Shown here: one piece after another, positions 54,543 to 62,228 of the stretch | Layout: every line of letters starts with the position of its first letter | Position numbering within the stretch: the stretch's first letter is position 1 | Assembly (NCBI GenBank): GCA_022414725.1 | Contig: CM039464.1 | Coordinates: 22,897,480 to 22,961,479 of the forward strand | Reading direction: 5' to 3' | DNA from: Microglena sp. YARC | Taxonomy: Eukaryota; Chlorophyta; Chlorophyceae; Chlamydomonadales; Chlamydomonadaceae | DNA length: 64,000 bases | Made by a program: the position numbers and the translations under genes | The notes under the pieces: model-generated | Databases searched by the model: none | The model's input: the letters and a program-made list of their open reading frames with translations, nothing else | Told to the model about the DNA's origin: nothing

Positions 54543-55118
54543 CTCACTCGTCTTTTGTCTCTCAGGTGCGTTCAGTTAGTGTTACCGAGTCGTGATGATG
54601 ATGCTGCCTGTTGACAGACCTCATCTTGATTGCCCATTCAGCCTATTGTGAGCCGGCTGATCCCATCCGTGCCCTTTGCTCGGTTACTAGCAGAGCTGCC
54701 CTTGGCTAATGGGTATTGATAACACGTAACCATTCCACCCTCCAGCAGCCGAGGCCACCAGTGCCCTTTGCTCGGTTACTAGCAAAGCTGCCCTTGGCTG
54801 ATTAGTATTGATAATACCTAACCATTCCAGCCTCCAGCAGCCGACAGAGCCCATCCGTGCTCTTGACTCGATAGCTTGCTAAGCCGCCCCTGGTTGACTC
54901 GTATTAATAGCTAGTAGCCCTTTAGTAAGCCGATCGAACTTCCTTTGCCGTTGATCAGTCGTGCAGCCACCTCCAGCCGACTTTCTTCTTGTCCTTTTGA
55001 AGCCCGCTATTTACTTACTAGAGAGCTAGTCTTACGGCCAGTCAATAACCGACTGCGGCCTTCAATTAATTATTATCTACACTTATTTTGTAACACTCAC
55101 TCGTCTTTTGTCTCTCAG
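54543..55118 (+). repeat. 23-bp direct repeat enclosing a 530-bp segment
   Basis: A 23-bp sequence beginning CTCACTCGTCTTTTG and ending CTCTCAG occurs at 54543-54565 and 55096-55118. The first copy is followed by GTGCGTTC (5' splice-site-like). The second is a pyrimidine tract ending CAG (3' splice-site-like). The enclosed segment could be an intron created by tandem duplication or an insertion within the leader. Confidence 0.6.
54650..54945 (+). repeat. ~92-96-bp tandem repeat, three copies
   Basis: GTGCCCTTTGCTCGGTTACT begins units at 54669 and 54761, and a diverged GTGCTCTTGACTCGATAGCT begins one at 54857. Each contains CCTCCAGCAGCCGA-type and TATTGATAA words. It lies inside the segment bounded by the 23-bp repeats. 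Confidence 0.75.
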
Positions 55119-55914
55119 AACCCTCCCGGGAATTAACCCCCTCTGCGTCCGACCCCCGCTGTCGTCATCAAGGAACTCCAGACACCACTTTGGCCGCTGT
55201 CGTCTCTGCCCTACTGCTTCCCCGGACTCCCACGTCCAAGAACACTCAACGCCCAACCAAACGGTGAGAAACGCAACATGAGCCTCCACAGACGCCAGCC
55301 AGGGGGCCGGTACTGAGGCCCCAAACCATTTGGTACCTCCTGCTAGGGCTACTATTTTTTTTCTTTCGTTCTAGAGCATCACCACCAGGGACATACCCTG
55401 TGGTGGCAGCAAGTAGACGATGAGCCAGTTCAAGTGGAACTGCTTGGTGTAGAGAACTCCTAAGTAATCCCACTGACTGATTGGTTAGGAGTGCAGAGTT
55501 ATAGTTACGGACCTGATCCCTCCCACTGTCTCATCTAAATCCTACCTCAACTGCTGATCCACACAAGATCAAAGTTAATCCACTCAAGATTTAGTCTAAA
55601 CACAAACAGAGTTGACGGAAGAACTGGCGCCTCACTTACCTGTCCCCAACCTGTTCAAATTGTGTCCCTAGGACTCACCCTTATAAACCTCTGGCCACTA
55701 TTGCCCATTGCGTTCCTGGCCACTCGTGCCGCAATCCCGTACTGCTAAACAAGCACCGGCCATTCGAGCCACTGTATTCCGGCCACTAGTGCCCACTGCT
55801 GTTCCAGCCACCAGCCCGCTGTTCTTGCAGCCTTTACAGCCATTTATTCTCTGACCACTAAAGCCTGCAGTTCTCTCGCACGTGCATCAGTAATCCTCAG
55901 GGCAGACAAACCAC

Positions 55915-58545
55915 ATGTCTCGCACCACTAGAAGCATGACAGCCAGGGCATTGCAAGACATAACCAATTCCTGCCCCCTAACTTCAGATCTTGCTAACCA
56001 AATTCAAGCACTGCATTTAGATGACACCGTCGGTACACAACAGGCGTTAATGAACCCAACCTTCCCCACACTTCCATCACATTCTACAACAACCAGTACC
56101 CGCACCCCACCTCCCCATCTTGTAACCCTCGTAAACGGCTCTCCCCCCCCACTGGGGGCCTCAGAATCCCAGTCTGGTGGGGGACACCCTCCCTGCCCTG
56201 ACCTCCTTGTAAACGGCTCTCCTCCCCCACTGGGGGCCGCAGACCCCCAGTCTGGTGGGGGACACCTCCCCCGCCCTGACCTTCTTGTAAACACCCCCGT
56301 CTCTCCTCCCCCGCTGGGAACCACAAATTCCCAGCACGGTGGGGGACACCTACCAACTACATCGACAGCTCTTCCCCCTCCTCCTCCCAGCCAGTCAGTC
56401 CCTCCTCCTTCTCCTCCTCCTCCATCACCCAGTCTCCCAATCAGGCAGACATTGTCGCCCCAGCCCCAATCTCACGGCAACGGCGAATGGCCATACAACA
56501 TTGACCCTTCCCGCCGTGCCTCACCACAACTAGCATGGGCAACTGGACATGGACTCAAGAAGCCAAGCGGTAAACCAGATAGAACCCTGGTCAACACCAC
56601 CTTGGGAGCACCAGCAGCCAGAGTTCCATTGTGCGAGGAAGAGTTCCCACCTCTGTCTCCACAAAGAACGCCCATTCCTACCCAACCACAGACAGACACA
56701 CCACCAGAAGCTTTCATGACACCGTCAGAGCAATTTGCAGGATCCAATCCACGCATGGTGAGCAACAAATTGTTTCGATCTGACGACGAGGCCTCGAGTC
56801 CTATCACAGGAGCTCCCCAACATGGGGTTGCAGAAGGCAGTGCACTGTCTGCAACCGTCCAGCCCCTTGGAACATCTGGGGCGGTACCATCTACGCAACT
56901 GCCCGGTGACAATCCTGGTGACAGTTCTGATGACCCGTCCTCAGACGAACTTGATGGAGCTAACCCAGCCGGTGGCAACAACCCAGATGGTGATAATCAT
57001 GGTGAAGATGATGTGCCAGACATCGGTAATGGCGGAAATGGCGGAAACGATGGAGGTGATGATCCCGATGACGAGGCCCCCAACCCACCTGACCCTGAGG
57101 GTAGCGACCACTCCTCAGACAGCGGCCATACCACAGACTCAGATAGTGACAATGATGACTTTGTGCCAATCATGATGAACATCCAATCGGGCCCATCTTG
57201 GTATACCCCATCAGAAGACAGCCTGCTTCAAGGTGGCGACGTCAAAAAGGTTGAGGCATGGCTGGCCAGACTCCGAGCATTCATCGTTGACCATCGCAAG
57301 CCTTTGAGCGTGCAACGGGTGTACGACATGACGCTCGTACGAGTCTACCCAGACTCGCGACCCTATACGCTGTTTGAGGACAACAAGGCTACATGGATCC
57401 AGCAGTCCGAGGCCTTGACTGCTCAGCTCCAGATTAATGGCATCCTCCAAGTTGACGCCCAAGGCCAACCAAACCTTGTCCCCGCTTCATGGGAGGAGAA
57501 GCTTTTACACTTCTACAGCCTAGTCAAGACCGGCCTGTCGACAGCGCTCAAGGTTACTCCCATGGAAGCCCAAGCGCTGTATCTTGCCTTCGACGTCTAT
57601 GACCTGCAAGGCATGCTCTATCCAACTCCTCGGATCATGATGGAGCGCTTCATCAAAGTCTATAAAACTTACGATACCAGGCCAGGCACCCCACACTACA
57701 GGGAAGCCCTGACCAAGGCAGGACTCTTGCTCGACACTATGTCCCCCTCTTTGAGAGAAACCTATGGGCAGAAAGGAACAGTACACCCACTAGGGTACTG
57801 GTCCCTCAGGCAGCTTTACAAGCTGAACGAACCCCTCCACACCATGGAGCAGCTCTCAATTATTGCTCAGACTGAATCAGAGAAGCGGAATCAGGCTACT
57901 GCCGGCGCGCAGTACGAGGCAGTTACAATGCCAGGAAAAACAAGACAGGTTAGTCGCATTGGGTACCCAAACCCCCTGCCTATCCTGCCCATTAATCCTG
58001 CCGTCCCAACCTTGCCTAGACCTGGCAAACCAGACAATGCACAAGGATCTGCACCCTTGTGCACCGTTTGCGGCCTCGGAGGACACGGGGCAGATACCTG
58101 CTTTACCAACAACCCAGCTAACGCTGGCCCCACCTGGCACCCCAAGTCCACCCAACGGTACGACATATGGAGCGCGGCCCTACTCAGGGATGGTTTCGCT
58201 GCCCCTCCCGCATTTAACGTATTGGAGGCAGGCACACCCTACTTCCGCACATTGCAAGGGAGACAACGACCTCCCCAGCTACCTAACACCCGCAACCAAG
58301 GTGGTAACCAGGGTCCCCAGGGCCACACGCAAGGGTACCAAGGTAACCAGGGTCAGACCCAAGGGTACCAAGGCAACAACCGCCAAGGTAACTACCAAGG
58401 CAACAACCGCCAAGGCAGCTACCATGGTAACAACCGCCAAGGGGGAACCAAGGCAACAACCGCCAAGGTGGCCACCAAGGCAACGATCGCCAAGGAGGTT
58501 ACCGTCGCGACAACCAGCAACAGCACCAACGTCAGGAGACAGTGA
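55915..58545 (+). CDS. Gag polyprotein of the Ty3-like element
   Basis: 876 codons from ATG 55915 to TGA 58543. Residues about 72-146 contain three 25-residue repeats (LVNGSPPPLGA...QSGGGH). Pro-rich and then acidic regions follow to about residue 425. Residues about 428-650 (WYTPSEDSLLQGGDVKKVEAW, then LHFYSLVKTGLSTALKV) look like the helical Ty3-type capsid. A knuckle CTVCGLGGHGADTC (CX2CX4HX4C) is at residues 716-729, followed by GNNRQG-type repeats. From the GGGGG at 58441-58445 the repeat continues in the -1 frame (NQGNNRQGGHQGNDRQGG), not in this frame, whose last 35 residues (TKATTAKVATKATIAKEV) look like an out-of-frame tail. So the product may be terminated Gag, with a frameshifted form joining the downstream frame. 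Confidence 0.8.
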   Translation: MSRTTRSMTARALQDITNSCPLTSDLANQIQALHLDDTVGTQQALMNPTFPTLPSHSTTTSTRTPPPHLVTLVNGSPPPLGASESQSGGGHPPCPDLLVNGSPPPLGAADPQSGGGHLPRPDLLVNTPVSPPPLGTTNSQHGGGHLPTTSTALPPPPPSQSVPPPSPPPPSPSLPIRQTLSPQPQSHGNGEWPYNIDPSRRASPQLAWATGHGLKKPSGKPDRTLVNTTLGAPAARVPLCEEEFPPLSPQRTPIPTQPQTDTPPEAFMTPSEQFAGSNPRMVSNKLFRSDDEASSPITGAPQHGVAEGSALSATVQPLGTSGAVPSTQLPGDNPGDSSDDPSSDELDGANPAGGNNPDGDNHGEDDVPDIGNGGNGGNDGGDDPDDEAPNPPDPEGSDHSSDSGHTTDSDSDNDDFVPIMMNIQSGPSWYTPSEDSLLQGGDVKKVEAWLARLRAFIVDHRKPLSVQRVYDMTLVRVYPDSRPYTLFEDNKATWIQQSEALTAQLQINGILQVDAQGQPNLVPASWEEKLLHFYSLVKTGLSTALKVTPMEAQALYLAFDVYDLQGMLYPTPRIMMERFIKVYKTYDTRPGTPHYREALTKAGLLLDTMSPSLRETYGQKGTVHPLGYWSLRQLYKLNEPLHTMEQLSIIAQTESEKRNQATAGAQYEAVTMPGKTRQVSRIGYPNPLPILPINPAVPTLPRPGKPDNAQGSAPLCTVCGLGGHGADTCFTNNPANAGPTWHPKSTQRYDIWSAALLRDGFAAPPAFNVLEAGTPYFRTLQGRQRPPQLPNTRNQGGNQGPQGHTQGYQGNQGQTQGYQGNNRQGNYQGNNRQGSYHGNNRQGGTKATTAKVATKATIAKEVTVATTSNSTNVRRQ
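58441..58446 (+). promoter_or_regulatory. Probable -1 frameshift site (GGGGGA)
   Basis: Gag codons read CAA GGG GGA ACC. Slipping back one base gives CAA GGG GGG AAC CAA, which continues the GNNRQG repeats in the frame used by all downstream ORFs. Either a programmed shift or one missing G in the consensus. Confidence 0.55.
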
Positions 58546-58922
58546 TGGCACTCCAGCAACAAGCTGCACACCATGAACAGCTTATGCACGACACAGTTGG
58601 TGCTATTCGCCAAGAGTTTGCCAGATTGACAGCAGGCGCTCAGCGCCCCTCTCACCCGCACGACACTCACAGTCGGGATAACCAACCACTGCGGATTGAG
58701 TCAGCACCTCCAGCCAACAACGGACCGCCAGAACCTGACTGGTACAGCCCGGCCATGGTGGTTAGCTTTGCACAGGCCCCAGGGACCCTGACGCAAGCCC
58801 AATCACAGGCTATGTATACGCCAACCTACAATCCTGCCACCTCAGGACCCGGCAGCACATCCGCCATCCCTTTGCCTGGCGCCCAACAGCACAACAAGAC
58901 TGTCACCAGGGCCCAGCATTAA
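58545..58922 (+). CDS. Open segment between gag and protease
   Basis: An ATG at 58545 overlaps the gag stop as TGATG, but the same frame is open upstream to the frameshift site and carries the RNA-binding-like repeat there. It is therefore probably the C-terminal part of a Gag-frameshift product. It encodes MALQQQAAHHEQLMHDTVGA, then a Pro/Ser/Gln-rich region with PDWYSPAMVVSFAQAPGTL, and ends in TAA at 58920-58922. No known domain. The next ORF is in the same frame after six codons. Confidence 0.55.
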   Translation: MALQQQAAHHEQLMHDTVGAIRQEFARLTAGAQRPSHPHDTHSRDNQPLRIESAPPANNGPPEPDWYSPAMVVSFAQAPGTLTQAQSQAMYTPTYNPATSGPGSTSAIPLPGAQQHNKTVTRAQH

Positions 58923-58940
58923 GCTACGACAACTCTCCTC

Positions 58941-59672
58941 ATGGACGAGATAACTGTCCTGAAAAAGGACATGGAGCTGGTCCTCCGAGAAATACAAAAC
59001 CTGCACGAGTTTAATCGAGCTCTGCAAGTTAGGGCTACAGCCATGGAGACCGCACAACGTGCACGGTTTGTGTCCACAGACCCGGTGCAAACATTTGTCC
59101 ATGATTACACTCGCTCAGGCCACTTGAGCCAAGCAACCGCAACCCTGTTACAAGGCACGGAACCTACCTACGGGGTACCATACCTGGCCAACCTGTCCCA
59201 ACAGACAAGCCTCTCCATCAGGTCTGCAGCTGGCCTCCTCCGCTGGAATCTGCTGATGATCTTAGTCGACACAGGTAGCGGCCTAAATTTTCTGTCTCAG
59301 TCCACCGCCGATTCCCTGGGCTACGCAACAACAGCTTGCAACCACAGGACGGTGGCCTTCAACGACCAGAAGAACTCCCTGACTCAGGAAGTCAGCGTGC
59401 CGGTCGTCTTCTGCAGCACTACGCCGCATGAAATCACCGTCTGGGCGACCTTCGTCATCGCCCCAGACAACAGCATCTTCGACGTGCTATTGGGTACACC
59501 ACTGTTGTCTCTGCCAGGCATTTCTGCCCTACCAGACCTATCACAACAAAAACTTACACTCAGGCCTAATCTCCATTTACCGAGTGCATTATCCACTGAT
59601 GAGTTTCACAATCTCACCGTGGACTTACCCTTTAAACCCATTCACAGCTCAAGGCAGAGCGTACCGTGCTAG
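58941..59672 (+). CDS. Retropepsin-type aspartic protease
   Basis: 243 codons, ATG at 58941. The first 100 residues include a helical segment (MDEITVLKKDMELVLREIQN). The catalytic motif LVDTGSG is at residues 108-114 (Asp codon 59268-59270), followed by FLSQSTADSLG. The C-terminal FDVLLGTPLLS near residue 180 matches the second conserved block of retropepsins. It would cleave the polyprotein of the element and act as a dimer. The frame ends in TAG at 59670-59672, and the following frame is the same one, so it may be separated from the rest by a leaky stop. Family assignment is firm; independent translation is not. Confidence 0.8.
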   Translation: MDEITVLKKDMELVLREIQNLHEFNRALQVRATAMETAQRARFVSTDPVQTFVHDYTRSGHLSQATATLLQGTEPTYGVPYLANLSQQTSLSIRSAAGLLRWNLLMILVDTGSGLNFLSQSTADSLGYATTACNHRTVAFNDQKNSLTQEVSVPVVFCSTTPHEITVWATFVIAPDNSIFDVLLGTPLLSLPGISALPDLSQQKLTLRPNLHLPSALSTDEFHNLTVDLPFKPIHSSRQSVPC

Positions 59673-59693
59673 GTACTAAGTCTCGTGCTAGAG

Positions 59694-62195
59694 ATGGCAC
59701 AACTGCCTCAAGTACAAGCTGCTGGACCGCCCGCCCTTCTCGTAAGACGACATGGCCCAGACGGCGATGGTCTGGCTCCTGTCCCCACTTTCGTCGTTGA
59801 ACAGCTGGTCGACTCCTCATTTGACGAAGAAGGAGAGGGAAACTGGAGCCAATTGGGCGTGTACGCTGCGCACCTACTCCCGCAGGACGGCCAGTGGTTG
59901 ATAGCCCCAGCCCAGGAAGTCCATGCTCATGACGACATCCAGCCCATACCAGTCTACGACGAGGCAACACTCATGTGGACCCTCTCTGGCGTGCCTCCCG
60001 AGGAACCCCAAACTCGTACTCACATACGAGCACCTGACAATCCTAGGGCATGGCACAACGCCCGAGTCGCCATCCCTGACCACCCCTCCAGCGCCGTGAT
60101 ACACAGGCTCCTCTACCCCAGACGGGGAGGTATCCCAGGCCCCCTCCTCAAGTCAACTACAGAGTTCGACAACCCAGTGTGGGTCCACTTTGACAGTGCA
60201 CACCAAGTACATCGGCAGTCCTGCTCCGTCAAAGCATATTACTTCGCCAACTCAGTGGTAGATGAGACCCTGGCGGTCCGATTCTTCCTGCTGTTCGCGC
60301 CAGTGCTCGCAGCCCTCATGAAAGAGCAAAACATCGTCGCCCAGTCCGTCCTCAACCGAGACTGGGACTTGCGAACAGTACTTGACGCGTACCAGCTCGC
60401 CGTGGCATCTCGTATGGTTCGCAGATCCGACCTCATTATGACACCAGCGTCTGCCGACGCCATCGAGAACTTTGCCTGGCCACATAGCCGCCGCTCCAGT
60501 CCAGTCTTCAGAGGGAAACCTCTTCTTGCAGACTATATGAATCACTTGATCCATATGGACCAAGCGGCAGTGCTCGTGTATAGCCCCAACACATTCCCAG
60601 GCAGATACCGCCGCTATGGAGAGTTGGATGAAACTCACACTCCATACACCGTCAACGGAGCAACCGCCCTCCACCAGGTCATGCAGAGGAGGGACCTACT
60701 CGCCTCAACCGTCCACTACCTGCTGGACAACAACCCTGACCATCCTATGGCAGGAAATCAGCCAGGCCGCGATCCACATCCAGCCTTCTGCCTAGCTCTC
60801 CTTCAGACAGCAGCTGCCACCCTAGCAGCATGGGTGCACATGCACCCGCCCAGATTACCAGTACCATCTACCGACAACAGGCGAAACACTAGATCAGGAC
60901 ACCCTCTGTGCGGAGTACGTGAGAGTATGCTCACAACTCTCCACGTAAGGCCATCAGTGTACATGCAGAGCATCATGCCACTCAGCATTTGGCTGGAAAC
61001 AAAGCCTCTTTTGCAGGTTTATCTCAGACGTCTGTCATACCACTTCACACGTGACTCACACTTCGCATCCAACGCCTGCGATGCAGTCTCCGACTCTAGA
61101 GTCTGTATACTCAACCCCATGTCTGAGGCAGCCACAGCAGCTGAGAACGGTGAAACATTCTTCTACCATGGATCGGTAGTCACCCCATACAAAGGGTGCC
61201 CAACACGTCCCACCTCCCGCCCCACATGGGATCCCAAAGCGTTCACAGCCCCAATCGACTTCATGATGGATCTGCTACGCTATTTCCCTCACCTGCGCCG
61301 TGAAACTCCATTTGCTATGTCAGCCATCAGGTTCTCCCATACCAACTGGGCGTACTTCTATGTGATCCTACTCATGCACATGGTTGAGCACGGCTTCAGC
61401 CTGGACGAGTACAAATACGAGGTCAACAGGGGCGGTTCACTGTACTCCGGCTGTGCGGACACCCTCTACAGAGAACTCGACGGCGTTGAAAACTGGACTT
61501 CCATCCACACCTGGGGCAAAGAACAAGGTCTGCCCATCAGAGTCTCCATCAGCAAACAAAAGCCTGGGACCTTGATCGCACCTACTGCATGCCCCCAGGA
61601 CATCCCGTCACTCCACCTGACGCACTACCTTACTGTCCCCAGGGGGGCCATCTACCCTGCACCGGACGCTAGCCTGCGTGTTCTCCCAACCACCAGAGTT
61701 AACCCTCCAGCAAGGGCTCAAGAAGAGATCCACCTCCTCACAGCCGACAGGGATATGGCTAGGTACCACCAGAACCCTGCCAAGCCACAGCAACAGCTGA
61801 CCCCAGGAACACTCTATGGCGAAGACGTCAACCCAGTCAACGTCTATGACCTCCTCCCAATGCCAGAGCCATTGAATGCAGAGACTCACCCCACTCGGCC
61901 ACCTCTTAGCTTCGAACCCTCTGACAGATTCTTCACTGTGGAAGAAGAAGAGCGGTGCTGCAACCAAACCAGATGCACACGGCTCTGTGGCACCCCTGAT
62001 ATCAGCATCCATCCATCCTCTATCTTTGTCATCACCCCAAGTGCCCTACACCAAGCCCTCCCTGATATCCAGCCCCAATACCCAGATGATTGGGGCAACA
62101 ACAACAACTCAGACGAGGAGGTCAGCATGGAACCTGAGACAACAGACACCGATGAAGCAGAAGACGGTGCATTCCTCATGCAAGCACACGCATGA
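59694..62195 (+). CDS. Unrecognised 834-codon ORF between protease and RT
   Basis: A long clean frame (first ATG 59694, possible GTG at 59685) ending in TGA at 62193-62195, in the same frame as protease and RT. I recognise no transposon or host domain. It has mixed alpha/beta-like composition with several aromatic-rich blocks (HTNWAYFYVILLMHMVEHGF near residue 555; FHFD/VHFDSAHQVHRQSC near 165), a Cys-rich patch (CCNQTRCTRLC near residue 760) and a strongly acidic tail (DDWGNNNNSDEEVSM, then DTDEAEDG). No signal peptide or clear membrane helix. Codon structure is well kept over 2.5 kb, which argues for selection. Candidates are an extended capsid or spacer protein, an envelope-like or captured host protein, or a protein moved into the polyprotein; none is supported by a motif. 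Confidence 0.7.
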   Translation: MAQLPQVQAAGPPALLVRRHGPDGDGLAPVPTFVVEQLVDSSFDEEGEGNWSQLGVYAAHLLPQDGQWLIAPAQEVHAHDDIQPIPVYDEATLMWTLSGVPPEEPQTRTHIRAPDNPRAWHNARVAIPDHPSSAVIHRLLYPRRGGIPGPLLKSTTEFDNPVWVHFDSAHQVHRQSCSVKAYYFANSVVDETLAVRFFLLFAPVLAALMKEQNIVAQSVLNRDWDLRTVLDAYQLAVASRMVRRSDLIMTPASADAIENFAWPHSRRSSPVFRGKPLLADYMNHLIHMDQAAVLVYSPNTFPGRYRRYGELDETHTPYTVNGATALHQVMQRRDLLASTVHYLLDNNPDHPMAGNQPGRDPHPAFCLALLQTAAATLAAWVHMHPPRLPVPSTDNRRNTRSGHPLCGVRESMLTTLHVRPSVYMQSIMPLSIWLETKPLLQVYLRRLSYHFTRDSHFASNACDAVSDSRVCILNPMSEAATAAENGETFFYHGSVVTPYKGCPTRPTSRPTWDPKAFTAPIDFMMDLLRYFPHLRRETPFAMSAIRFSHTNWAYFYVILLMHMVEHGFSLDEYKYEVNRGGSLYSGCADTLYRELDGVENWTSIHTWGKEQGLPIRVSISKQKPGTLIAPTACPQDIPSLHLTHYLTVPRGAIYPAPDASLRVLPTTRVNPPARAQEEIHLLTADRDMARYHQNPAKPQQQLTPGTLYGEDVNPVNVYDLLPMPEPLNAETHPTRPPLSFEPSDRFFTVEEEERCCNQTRCTRLCGTPDISIHPSSIFVITPSALHQALPDIQPQYPDDWGNNNNSDEEVSMEPETTDTDEAEDGAFLMQAHA

Positions 62196-62228
62196 CAAAT
62201 CAGCCCATCACCTGACACCATCCCCGTC

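Larger units (their letters stand above)
54191..55914 (+). promoter_or_regulatory. Putative 5' LTR and leader of the Ty3-like element
   Basis: A TATATAT box at about 54,402, a run of GC-rich palindromic words upstream (CGCGGAACGCACGCG, CACGTGCCACACCACGTG) and AATAAA at 54,513 fit an LTR with promoter and polyadenylation signal. A hairpin CCACCAGGG...CCCTGTGGTGG lies at 55,381-55,406; the second arm contains TGGTGGCAGCAAG, a possible primer site. GGCCACT(A/C)(T/G)TGCC-like repeats occur at 55,685-55,790. Exact LTR ends need the 3' copy. Confidence 0.4.

Noticed and set aside
54191..55120. Exact 5' LTR boundaries of the Ty3-like element
   Set aside because: TATA and AATAAA are suggestive, but without the 3' LTR in the window several TG...CA choices are possible, so no boundary is claimed.
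57211..57786. Minus-strand ORFs opposite gag and pol
   Set aside because: They are shadows of the plus-strand coding frames with no motifs of their own.
58545..58922. Independent gene started by the TGATG overlap
   Set aside because: The same frame is open upstream and carries the continuation of the Gag repeat, so entry by frameshift explains it better than reinitiation alone.
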